The notes below the pieces were generated by a model, which had not been told where the DNA came from, did not search any database, and was given only the letters and a program-made list of their open reading frames with translations. The translations under genes and the position numbers were made by a program. Source: Candidatus Desantisiibacteriota bacterium (GTDB lineage Bacteria; UBA9089; CG2-30-40-21). Taken from it: a DNA stretch of 7,284 nucleotides. The DNA lies in the NCBI GenBank assembly GCA_016208205.1, contig JACQYP010000150.1:1-7284 (forward strand), in the 5' to 3' direction. Within the stretch, counting starts at the first letter, position 1; each line of letters starts with the position of its first letter. Shown piece after piece: positions 1-5,954 of the stretch.

Positions 1-1295
1 AAGATATCACGGAGCATCCTTGATGATGAGGAAAGGGTGTATATGGCACCCAATCCTCCTGCCAGAAAGAAAAGAACAAACTCAAACCTGCCTCCAATCA
101 AAAATCCTATTAAAATACTCAAGAATAGGGTAATAAATACAGCAAGCTCTTCATTAAACAAAATGGATAGAATAATAGAGACAGTTGCCATGGGTATAGC
201 ATATATCGGCAGATTAAAATAAAGCATTACCTTGCACAATGCCGTTGCCATAAGGATAATTACCCCAAGCATCAATAAATTTTTGGTTGAAACAATATCA
301 GCCTGATATTTGTAAAGATAGCCTGTTCCAAGGATAATCAGGCTATAAAGCAGCACCAGAAAACCAAGCAGGGTATTGGTATTGGTTGTAGCATAATGCT
401 TGCTCAATTCCTTGAGCTTTATGGCAGATACCCTATCTACCCTTTCCCCATCTCCGACTATTTTTTCCCCTTTTTCTACATGGATCATTACAGGTGGGAC
501 ACTTTTTACCGTCTCTTTTATATTTTTTTCTGTAGCCTTCTGATTAAATGAAAGATTCGGCTTCAGATAATGCATCAATATCTCAAACACATATTGGTGA
601 ACACCCTTTGATGATAGCATTTTTGGATAAGCGTAAGAAAAATAATCAATACTATTAATCTTATCCATGAATAAAAAAGTAGAAAACTCTTCTTTTGGTA
701 TTGTTTTTTCAGACACACCAGAGGATGAAATAACCTGAAGCAGGATATTTTCAGACACAAGCCCTATTGTCCTTCCATCAGAAACAGCTGTAACCCCTTG
801 TTCAAGAGCAACACGCAATATGCCGCAAACATCTGATTCTATCTCGAAAAGTCTTGGATATCGGATAATTGCTTGTAATGATTTATCCGATATATTCAGG
901 TCTTTAATCTTTTCATTCACCATCCCCACTGCCTGTGATAGATTAATTGCCTCATCCTGCTTTATTTTTTCTACAATAGCAAAGAATTCTGCAGTCTCCT
1001 CAAGTATTGCAGTCACCATAGTAATATCAAGGGAATAGACCGGCATTGAAATTGATGCTGCCTCTTTTTGCTTCAGGATAGTTGCATTCTTGTCCTCATA
1101 ATAAAAGGCATAGGGTGACTTAATATTTTCCTGACTAAACTCCCCTTCCTTTGGATACTGGGGCAGGATTGATGTTGGAGAAAGCAGCAGCGTTAACCCA
1201 AGAAGAAACTCCAGCAACAAAAAGAGTCTGCTTATCCTGAAATTATATCGTGTTTTTTTTATTATCGGAAATCCCTTAAGAAGTTTCCTTGGCAT
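1..1295 (-). CDS. 7TM-HD family membrane phosphodiesterase (YqfF/PgpH-like), N-terminal part, truncated by window edge
   Basis: The frame is open from an ATG at 1295 to the left edge, giving 431 residues of a family that usually has about 700. A GGAG ribosome site (1301-1304) lies 5 bases upstream, which fixes the start. Visible order: a basic N-terminus, membrane helix 1 (about 23-42), a large extracytoplasmic 7TMR-HDED-type domain (about 43-305), then closely packed hydrophobic helices from about 307 to the edge (five can be drawn). The block IHVEKGEKIVGDGERVD (271-287) resembles the conserved end of the extracellular domain just before helix 2. The cytoplasmic HD domain, which in PgpH hydrolyses cyclic di-AMP, would lie beyond the left edge, so activity cannot be judged here. 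It sits downstream of phoH on the same strand, as in the conserved phoH-yqfF-ybeY order. The family call is confident. The c-di-AMP substrate is inferred from characterised relatives. Confidence 0.9.
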   Translation of the reverse strand, partial: MPRKLLKGFPIIKKTRYNFRISRLFLLLEFLLGLTLLLSPTSILPQYPKEGEFSQENIKSPYAFYYEDKNATILKQKEAASISMPVYSLDITMVTAILEETAEFFAIVEKIKQDEAINLSQAVGMVNEKIKDLNISDKSLQAIIRYPRLFEIESDVCGILRVALEQGVTAVSDGRTIGLVSENILLQVISSSGVSEKTIPKEEFSTFLFMDKINSIDYFSYAYPKMLSSKGVHQYVFEILMHYLKPNLSFNQKATEKNIKETVKSVPPVMIHVEKGEKIVGDGERVDRVSAIKLKELSKHYATTNTNTLLGFLVLLYSLIILGTGYLYKYQADIVSTKNLLMLGVIILMATALCKVMLYFNLPIYAIPMATVSIILSILFNEELAVFITLFLSILIGFLIGGRFEFVLFFLAGGLGAIYTLSSSSRMLRDI

Positions 1296-1390
1296 AATTA
1301 CTCCATAAATATGTTGTAGGTTGTAGGTTTAGGAGGTTGTAGGTTGTAATACGGATTTGCAGAAAATAACCGTTGATTTAGTATCAGGCA

Positions 1391-1415
1391 AAGGTATGTT
1401 TGAGAAACATACCTT
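1391..1415. repeat. Perfect 11-bp hairpin inside the phoH/7TM-HD spacer
   Basis: An 11-base arm starting AAGGTATGTTT (1391-1401) is followed by a 3-base loop GAG and its exact reverse complement (1405-1415). There is no T-tract on either side, so it does not look like an intrinsic terminator. It is nested in the larger inverted-repeat unit. Confidence 0.7.
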
Positions 1416-1436
1416 ACATTTCGGATTCCTATATGT

Positions 1437-1461
1437 AGGGTTCGTTTCCCAAACGAGCCCT
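1437..1461. repeat. 11-bp hairpin (one wobble) inside the phoH/7TM-HD spacer
   Basis: The arm AGGGTTCGTTT (1437-1447), loop CCC, and the arm 1451-1461 pair over 11 positions with a single mismatch that is a G-U-type wobble on one strand. It has the same plan as the hairpin at 1391-1415: both stems close on GTTT/AAAC around a 3-base loop. Confidence 0.65.
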
Positions 1462-1531
1462 GAGTTGTCAGCATCCAAGGATACTTCCTGAAATCCATAT
1501 AAGTTACACCTAAACCTACAACCTCCTAAAC

Positions 1532-2494
1532 TTACAACCTACTTACAACATAAGCCTCATACGCTTTTATCACCTCTGACACCAACTCATGCCTGACAAC
1601 ATCACACTCAGTAAAATAAACAAATTCTATACCCGGGATATTTTTTATCACAGACTGTACCTCAACCAATCCAGAGGTTGTATTCTTTGGCAGGTCCATC
1701 TGGGTAACATCACCTGTAATTATGGTCTTTGAATCAAAGCCAAGACGGGTCAAAAACATCTTCATCTGTTCTGAGGTAGTATTTTGTGCCTCATCCAGGA
1801 TGATGAAGGCATCGCTCAAGGTTCGACCCCGCATAAAGGCTAAAGGGGCTACCTCGATGATACCCTCAAGTAAGAGGTGATGAACCCTTTCAATGCCCAT
1901 CATATCATAAAGGGCATCGTACAATGGACGAAGATACGGATCAATCTTCTCCTGCATATCCCCGGGCAAAAACCCGAGCTTTTCTCCAGCCTCTATAGCC
2001 GGACGGGTCAGGACTATTCGGGTTACTTGCTTTTTTATTAACTCAGATACAGCCATAGCCACAGCCAGATATGTTTTTCCTGTGCCGGCCGGACCAATCC
2101 CAAAGACAATATCATTAGTCTTTATGGCTTCTATGTATCTTTTTTGCCCCATGGTTTTTGGCTTGATTATCCGTCCTCGTTCAGAGACACAGATTACCTC
2201 CTTAAACAAGCCGGGCAGATTCACCTCTTGATTTTGAGAAATCATCTTAAGGGCATACTTTATCTCCGGGATACGGACAACATGTCCGGAATGCAGAATA
2301 GATATAAGGTCATCAAACAGCTTCTTCACCACATCTACCCGCTGGTATTCACCTTTGATGATAAGCTCTGTCCCGCGGGGGATTAATGTTACATCCCTGA
2401 ATTCATCCCGAATCAGCCTCAGGTTAACATCCTGTTGTCCAAACAGTCCCAAAGCCTCATCTGTATTGGCTAATATTATTATTTGCTCATACAT
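1532..2494 (-). CDS. phoH: PhoH family ATPase (PhoH/YbeZ-like)
   Basis: This 320-residue protein has the usual PhoH length and layout. An N-terminal KH-like region (about 1-100) is followed by the P-loop ATPase core. Walker A is GPAGTGKT (134-141). The family block TRPAIEAGEKLGFLPGD spans 163-179. Walker B is IILDEAQN (231-238). TGDVTQMDLP (260-269) and a closing DVVRHELV...AYE block (298-313) follow. PhoH proteins are cytoplasmic ATPases linked to RNA metabolism and, with YbeY, to ribosome maturation and quality control; their exact reaction is unsettled. The ATG at 2494 has a GGAG site (2504-2507) 9 bases upstream and a near-consensus promoter just before it. The 7TM-HD gene follows on the same strand, as in many bacteria. 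The last five residues (VVSRL) and the TAA stop come from an inverted-repeat arm, so the natural C-terminus seems to have been replaced just after the conserved core. Confidence 0.96.
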   Translation of the reverse strand: MYEQIIILANTDEALGLFGQQDVNLRLIRDEFRDVTLIPRGTELIIKGEYQRVDVVKKLFDDLISILHSGHVVRIPEIKYALKMISQNQEVNLPGLFKEVICVSERGRIIKPKTMGQKRYIEAIKTNDIVFGIGPAGTGKTYLAVAMAVSELIKKQVTRIVLTRPAIEAGEKLGFLPGDMQEKIDPYLRPLYDALYDMMGIERVHHLLLEGIIEVAPLAFMRGRTLSDAFIILDEAQNTTSEQMKMFLTRLGFDSKTIITGDVTQMDLPKNTTSGLVEVQSVIKNIPGIEFVYFTECDVVRHELVSEVIKAYEAYVVSRL

Positions 2495-2514
2495 AATATT
2501 TTTCTCCAGTAGTT

Positions 2515-2543
2515 ATTATACTATAATTATGGGTAGTAGTCAA
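2515..2543 (-). promoter_or_regulatory. Sigma70-type promoter for phoH
   Basis: On the minus strand TTGACT (2543-2538) and TATAAT (2520-2515) are separated by exactly 17 bases, giving 11 of 12 consensus positions. Initiation would fall near 2510-2507, leaving a leader of only about 15 bases that barely includes the GGAG ribosome site at 2507-2504. Confidence 0.8.
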
Positions 2544-2596
2544 GTTATTTCGTACCCAAACACCGGCAATTCTCATTTTGGTATTAATTTTGTGGC

Positions 2597-2613
2597 CCAG
2601 GATTCTATCCTGG
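2597..2613. repeat. Short perfect hairpin
   Basis: CCAGGAT, loop TCT, ATCCTGG form a perfect 7-bp stem with a 3-base loop inside the phoH/pilD intergenic region. No T-tract follows. Its role is unknown. Confidence 0.5.
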
Positions 2614-2664
2614 CAATCCCTCCCCATTTTATAGAGCCAGCGTAGAATATTTGGCTACATTAGC

Positions 2665-2699
2665 TCCCTTTCCTCATGGGAGAGGGACGGGGTGAGGGT
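2665..2699. repeat. REP-like palindrome with GGGGTGAGGG tail
   Basis: TCCCTTTCC (2665-2673) and GGAGAGGGA (2679-2687) form a 9-bp stem with one wobble around a 5-base loop, followed by CGGGGTGAGGG. From memory, a palindrome of CTCCC/GGGAG type next to GGGGTGAGGG is a motif dispersed in many unrelated bacterial genomes, so this is probably one copy of a REP-like family. I could not search for it. Confidence 0.5.
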
Positions 2700-2773
2700 T
2701 CAACTCTTGCCTTCCGATTTCCAAAATGAGAATGCTGTACCCAAACATCATGACAAATAGCCAAATCTTTTTG

Positions 2774-2802
2774 TAGACATAAAATGAAAATTGGCATATA
2801 AT
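2774..2802 (+). promoter_or_regulatory. Sigma70-type promoter upstream of pilD
   Basis: TAGACA (2774-2779) and TATAAT (2797-2802) are separated by 17 bases, giving 11 of 12 consensus positions. Initiation near 2809 would give a leader of about 170 bases that contains the long inverted repeat at 2834-2945 before the pilD ribosome site. Confidence 0.65.
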
Positions 2803-2833
2803 ATTTTTGTCACTCACTATAAATAAAGAATTA

Positions 2834-2945
2834 TGGAGTGCGAAAGCTTACTTGCTTTCGCTTTTTCGTTTGCTTAGACTAAACCGCACCTGAAGGCGAT
2901 TGCTACATATAGCTAAAGCGGCAGCAAGTAAGCTTTTGCACTCCA
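2834..2945. repeat. 31-bp inverted repeat in the pilD leader
   Basis: Arms 2834-2864 and 2915-2945 match as inverted copies at 28 of 31 positions, beginning TGGAGTGC at the outer ends and carrying AAGCTTACTTGCT in the middle. About 50 bases separate them. The mismatch at the ninth position is a G-U wobble in plus-strand RNA. The unit lies between the predicted pilD promoter and the pilD ribosome site (AGGA, 2972-2975), so the mRNA leader should carry a long stem. A smaller GTAGC/GCTAC pair (2952-2956, 2965-2969) follows. It looks like a short dispersed palindromic element rather than a known riboswitch. Confidence 0.75.
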
Positions 2946-2981
2946 AATTTCGTAGCTACAAGCGGCTACACAGGATAACAC

Positions 2982-3770
2982 ATGACCATACTTACATATC
3001 TGCTTATCTTTATTATTGGAACAATGCTCGGCAGTTTTTTTAATGTCTGTATCTATCGCCTGCCACGAGGGCAAGGATTGTTATTCCCAGGTTCACACTG
3101 TCCAGCTTGCAATGCACCCATAAAGCCATGGGAAAATATTCCCATCTTGAGCTATATCCTGCTCAAGGGCAGGTGCAGCCGATGCAAGGAGAAGATATCA
3201 GGCAGATATATTCTGGTAGAGTTTATCTGTGGGCTATTGTATCTTGGGTTATTTTTAAGATTCGGACTGGGAACTGACTTTTTCGTGTTTTTATTCTTCG
3301 TCTCTGTGCTTGTCATCATCACCTTCATTGATTTTGAGCACTTTCTTATTCTGGATAAGATTACATACCCTTCGATGATTATTGGATTAATAGCCTGCCT
3401 GATAAAAAAAAATCTGATTGATAGCATGATTGGATTATTGGTTGGGGCAGGGATTATTTTTTTAATTGTGATTGTTTCTGCTATTATTCTCAAAATGATA
3501 AACCATCCCTGCAAGGATGAGGGTGGAATGGGGTTTGGTGATGTGAAGCTGGCCGGGGTAATGGGTGTATTTCTCGGCTGGAAGTTCGTGCTGGTTGCCA
3601 TGTTCCTGGCCTGTCTCTTTGGCTCAATCGTTGGAATGGTTCTTATCCTTTCAGGGTTAAAGAAGCGGACAGACTACATCCCCTTTGGTCCATACCTTGC
3701 CCTGGGATCACTGGCAGTGGTGTTATGGGGAGAGGAAATACTGGGATGGTATATTCGATTGCTTGGATAA
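2982..3770 (+). CDS. pilD: Type IV prepilin peptidase / N-methyltransferase (A24 family)
   Basis: This 262-residue polytopic membrane protein is a complete bifunctional prepilin peptidase. The N-terminal segment GSFFNVCIYRLP (17-28) leads into the cytoplasmic zinc-binding domain with CPAC (40-43) and CSRC (65-68), the part tied to methylation. The aspartyl protease part supplies D117 in ITFIDFEH and D187 in MGFGDVKL, matching the two catalytic aspartates of the family (the second in GxGD). About seven to eight hydrophobic helices are present. It cleaves the leader peptide of type IV pilins or type II secretion pseudopilins at the inner membrane and methylates the new N-terminus. The ATG has an AGGA site 6 bases upstream. 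No pilin or secretion gene is in the window, so its substrates are unknown. A run of nine A (3404-3412) lies within an intact frame. The next gene starts 38-47 bases downstream on the same strand. Confidence 0.96.
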   Translation: MTILTYLLIFIIGTMLGSFFNVCIYRLPRGQGLLFPGSHCPACNAPIKPWENIPILSYILLKGRCSRCKEKISGRYILVEFICGLLYLGLFLRFGLGTDFFVFLFFVSVLVIITFIDFEHFLILDKITYPSMIIGLIACLIKKNLIDSMIGLLVGAGIIFLIVIVSAIILKMINHPCKDEGGMGFGDVKLAGVMGVFLGWKFVLVAMFLACLFGSIVGMVLILSGLKKRTDYIPFGPYLALGSLAVVLWGEEILGWYIRLLG

Positions 3771-3772
3771 TA

Positions 3773-3877
3773 GGTAGCACAGGCATTCTTGCCTGTGTTT
3801 CATAAGGTATGAAAAAAATGAAAAAAATCAAACAAGGCAAACAACCACAAAACATAGGCAAGAATGCCTGTGCTACC
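3773..3877. repeat. 25-bp inverted repeat spanning the pilD/glycosyltransferase junction and the start of the second gene
   Basis: Arms 3773-3797 and 3853-3877 match as inverted copies at 24 of 25 positions. Each arm is itself a palindrome: CACAGGCA-TTCT-TGCCTGTG at 3778-3797, and the same plan at 3853-3872 with one change that remains a G-U pair in RNA. The second arm encodes residues 12-20 of the downstream protein. The ribosome site and both candidate start codons (3809, 3818) fall in the 55 bases between the arms, so in mRNA either two small hairpins or one long stem could frame the start. It looks like a paired insertion of a short dispersed palindrome. Confidence 0.75.
3803..3807 (+). 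promoter_or_regulatory. Ribosome binding site deciding the start of the DUF2723/TPR gene
   Basis: TAAGG (3803-3807) lies 1 base before the ATG at 3809 and 10 bases before the in-frame ATG at 3818. The first spacing is too short for normal initiation, so 3818 is preferred. There is no other Met codon before the conserved DSGD motif, and no credible GTG or TTG start. Confidence 0.55.
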
Positions 3878-5842
3878 TTCAAGGAAGGCATTCCCTTAGC
3901 CAACATCCTTTTCCCTGATGAACATATCATCCCAATACACCTTTCCACATCCCAGATAATATGCGGCATCGCTGTTTTCTTCGCAATATTTTTTGTCTAC
4001 CTCAAAACCCTTTACCCAACCATTGGCTTGTTAGACAGCGGGGATATGGTTTCCTCTGCATATAATCTCGGCATTCCGCATCCACCAGGGTATCCGCTTT
4101 ATTGTCTGCTCGGGAAGCTATGGCTGACTATTATCCCCTTTGGTAATATTGCGTTTAAGATGAACATCTTCTCGAGTTTGGCTGCATCCATTGCCTGCAT
4201 GATGGTTTACTTCATTGTGCTCAAGATAACACCTCCTCGCAAGGATATTATGGCTTGTATCCCCGCAATAGTTGCCGCAAGCCTGCTTGCCTTTGCCGCC
4301 ACATTCTGGAAACAGGCAGTTATTGCAGAAAAGTATACCCTGAACGCTGCCTTTGCTACCACTCTTATTTTTATCCTGCTCAAATGGCAGGAAGAGGCAG
4401 CCTGTAAACAAAAGAAGATGCCATCCTCACGGTATCTGTTTTTATTTGCTTTAGGCTTGGGGCTTTCCTTTACCCATCACCTTCAAAGCATATTTCTTAT
4501 CCCTGCAGGCATATACCTTGTCACGGCTGTTAACTGGAGAATGACCACACGGCTTAATTGGCAGACATATCTCAAGATGGCGTTACTCTTTATCATTCCG
4601 TTATCACTTTACCTCTATCTACCCATTCGTGCCTCAATTAACCCATTGACAAACTGGGGTGACCCTGATACATGGGAGAAGTTTATCAATCATATTACAG
4701 CAAAACAGTATGGATATTACTTTACCTCATCACCAGTCAAGCTCATGGAGCATCTCTGGACCCACCTCACTAATTTCTTTCCAGCTCAATGGACATGGTG
4801 GCTCCTGTGGCTTGGTGTCGTCGGCTTTTTTCCCCTCTTAAAGACATCCAAGAGAACATCTATTTTCCTATTCCTGATTGTGGCAACAGACATTCTTCAT
4901 TCAATCCGATATGACATTCTAAACATCGATGATTATTACATCCCCTCCTTTGCTATATTTGCTGTCTGGATAGGGGCATCTGTTGTGCATATCTGTAACC
5001 AGGCAGCCAGATTCTATCGCCACTTACCATTAATATTGACCTGCATCAGTGTAAGTCTGCCTATTATTCCATTTTGCAGTCATTATCATCAGCAGGACAA
5101 ATCCAAACACTACTTTGCCTATGATTCTGCTGTAAATACCATTAATATGTTCAAGGATAATGCAGTTATGTTTTGTGCCAGTGATGATATTGGTTTTCCC
5201 ATGTGGTATCTTTTATATGTGGAACAGATAAAGCCTGAGACCATGATTATTGACAAGGCATTTTTGCAATACCCATGGTATACGGAATTATTAAAGCAAA
5301 AACACCCTGATGAATTTGCCTTTTCCATGAGTCAGGCAGGATATTCTACTACATTAGATGATTATACCCTGAACTTTATTCGGGCTAATATCCTGAGACA
5401 TGCCATCTATTTAGAATACCAACAACCCCTTGAGACAGAATTTTCCCTTGTCCCTGCGGGTGTTTTCTGTCAAATAGTACCAAAAATAACCTCAGATGAG
5501 CTAAAAAAGATATTGACCCAAATGGATATGAATTTCAATCTTCGTGGGGTAAGAGATAAATCTATTTACAAGGATTGGCGAACAGCTGTTATCTTTAAGA
5601 ACTACGGAGCAGCCTATTCCCAGCTTGGAAGCTTTTGTGGTAATGCAAATATGTATGCACAAGCAGAAAAATGGTTTCAAAAGGCATTGGACCTGAATCC
5701 GGATGGAGTAGATACCTATCTTGGGCTTGGATTTGTGATGGAGCATACAAACAGAGCCAGTGATGCACGAAAGCTGTATCAGGAGGCATTAAAAATAAAC
5801 CCGGATAATCAACAGATTCAGGAAAAATTGCGAAAAGAATAG
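3818..5842 (+). CDS. Membrane glycosyltransferase-like protein, DUF2723/TMEM260-type (GT-C fold), with C-terminal TPRs
   Basis: From the ATG at 3818 this is 674 residues (677 from 3809). A hydrophilic N-terminus is followed by about ten membrane helices to about residue 420, a soluble region (about 425-590) and two TPR-like repeats (about 596-662, both ending in AL.(L/I)NP). Motifs typical of the DUF2723 family are visible: DSGD (73-76), HPPGYP (88-93), EKYT (171-174), FTHH (218-221), NWGDP (279-283) and NIDDYYIPS (369-377). DSGD resembles the acidic first-loop motif of GT-C enzymes that use lipid-linked sugars. Human TMEM260 of this family is a protein O-mannosyltransferase, so transfer of sugar to exported proteins is a reasonable inference; donor and acceptor are unknown. 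Co-transcription with pilD is likely. Residues 12-20 are encoded by a repeat arm, and the TAG stop lies in another repeat. Confidence 0.85.
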   Translation: MKKIKQGKQPQNIGKNACATFKEGIPLANILFPDEHIIPIHLSTSQIICGIAVFFAIFFVYLKTLYPTIGLLDSGDMVSSAYNLGIPHPPGYPLYCLLGKLWLTIIPFGNIAFKMNIFSSLAASIACMMVYFIVLKITPPRKDIMACIPAIVAASLLAFAATFWKQAVIAEKYTLNAAFATTLIFILLKWQEEAACKQKKMPSSRYLFLFALGLGLSFTHHLQSIFLIPAGIYLVTAVNWRMTTRLNWQTYLKMALLFIIPLSLYLYLPIRASINPLTNWGDPDTWEKFINHITAKQYGYYFTSSPVKLMEHLWTHLTNFFPAQWTWWLLWLGVVGFFPLLKTSKRTSIFLFLIVATDILHSIRYDILNIDDYYIPSFAIFAVWIGASVVHICNQAARFYRHLPLILTCISVSLPIIPFCSHYHQQDKSKHYFAYDSAVNTINMFKDNAVMFCASDDIGFPMWYLLYVEQIKPETMIIDKAFLQYPWYTELLKQKHPDEFAFSMSQAGYSTTLDDYTLNFIRANILRHAIYLEYQQPLETEFSLVPAGVFCQIVPKITSDELKKILTQMDMNFNLRGVRDKSIYKDWRTAVIFKNYGAAYSQLGSFCGNANMYAQAEKWFQKALDLNPDGVDTYLGLGFVMEHTNRASDARKLYQEALKINPDNQQIQEKLRKE

Positions 5843-5936
5843 CACACAGATGGCACAGATTTAACGGATTTTCACGGATTTTTAATAAATTCTTATCCGT
5901 GCTAATCCGTCTCATCCGTGCAATCTGTGTGCTATT
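5838..5936. repeat. 45-bp imperfect inverted repeat with 9-10-base ATCCGT periodicity between convergent genes
   Basis: Arms 5838-5882 and 5892-5936 are inverted copies with a perfect 14-bp outer end (AATAGCACACAGAT) and conserved inner blocks ACGGATT and CACGGAT, separated by 9 bases. Each arm is itself a run of related units about 9-10 bases apart (ATCCGTG, ATCCGT, ATCCGTG, ATCTGTG on the right). The left arm contains the TAG stop of the upstream gene. It sits between two converging genes and could act as a bidirectional transcription stop, although there is no clean T-tract. From memory, runs of ATCCGTG-type units are dispersed in many bacterial genomes; this was not checked. Confidence 0.75.
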
Positions 5937-5954
5937 TATAATCTCTATACTTCC

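Larger units (their letters stand above)
1313..1549. repeat. MITE-like inverted-repeat unit between phoH and the 7TM-HD gene
   Basis: Two 27-base arms, 1319-1345 and 1513-1539, are inverted copies with one mismatch. Both are built from the unit GGTTGTA around a TTTAGGAGG core. Weaker similarity continues outward to 1313 and 1549. The 167 bases between them hold two tight hairpins (1391-1415 and 1437-1461). The unit has no coding capacity that I credit. Its right arm overlaps the last codons and the stop codon of phoH, and its left arm ends about 10 bases before the ribosome site of the next gene. It resembles a miniature, non-autonomous mobile repeat, but no target-site duplication is clear and no transposase is present. 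Within a transcript from phoH the arms could pair into one long stem. Confidence 0.75.
2552..2747. repeat. Composite repeat: 13-bp inverted arms flanked by 11-bp direct repeats
   Basis: The arm ATTCTCATTTTGG (2569-2581) has an exact inverted copy at 2721-2733. Outside the arms the 11-mer GTACCCAAACA occurs in direct orientation on both sides (2552-2562 and 2737-2747). Inverted ends bracketed by direct repeats is the geometry of an inserted element with duplicated target sequence. However, 6 and 3 bases separate the direct repeats from the arms, so the boundaries are uncertain. The interior holds two further hairpins (2597-2613, 2665-2687) and no gene. Confidence 0.55.

Noticed and set aside
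1346..1400. Possible secondary promoter for the 7TM-HD gene on the minus strand (TTGCCT-N17-TATTTT)
   Set aside because: It matches only 4 of 6 positions in each box, and a repeat element this AT-rich is likely to contain such a match by chance.
1298..1498. A 66-codon open frame on the minus strand between phoH and the 7TM-HD gene
   Set aside because: It is composed of the hairpins and the left repeat arm, has no convincing ribosome site and no recognisable domain. It is best explained as open frame across a repeat.
2144..2645. Plus-strand open frames over phoH and its upstream region
   Set aside because: They lie opposite the strongly conserved PhoH core or run through repeat DNA, and their translations resemble no protein family.
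2809..2981. Riboswitch in the pilD leader
   Set aside because: The leader is dominated by a simple long inverted repeat. I see no known aptamer motif, and a dispersed palindrome explains it better.
3404..3412. Run of nine A within pilD as a possible slippage or frameshift site
   Set aside because: The frame is intact on both sides and the protein is full length with all motifs. Transcriptional slippage cannot be judged from sequence alone.
3152..3601. A 149-codon minus-strand frame opposite pilD
   Set aside because: It is antisense to the conserved Cys and Asp motifs of the peptidase and is a shadow of that gene's codon bias.
5501..5915. Minus-strand frames opposite the TPR region and the following repeat
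   Set aside because: They overlap a well-supported coding sequence and a palindromic repeat; no domain or ribosome site was recognised.
5838..5936. CRISPR-like array because of the short repeating ATCCGT units
   Set aside because: Units are only 9-10 bases apart with no distinct spacers, and the two halves are inverted relative to each other.
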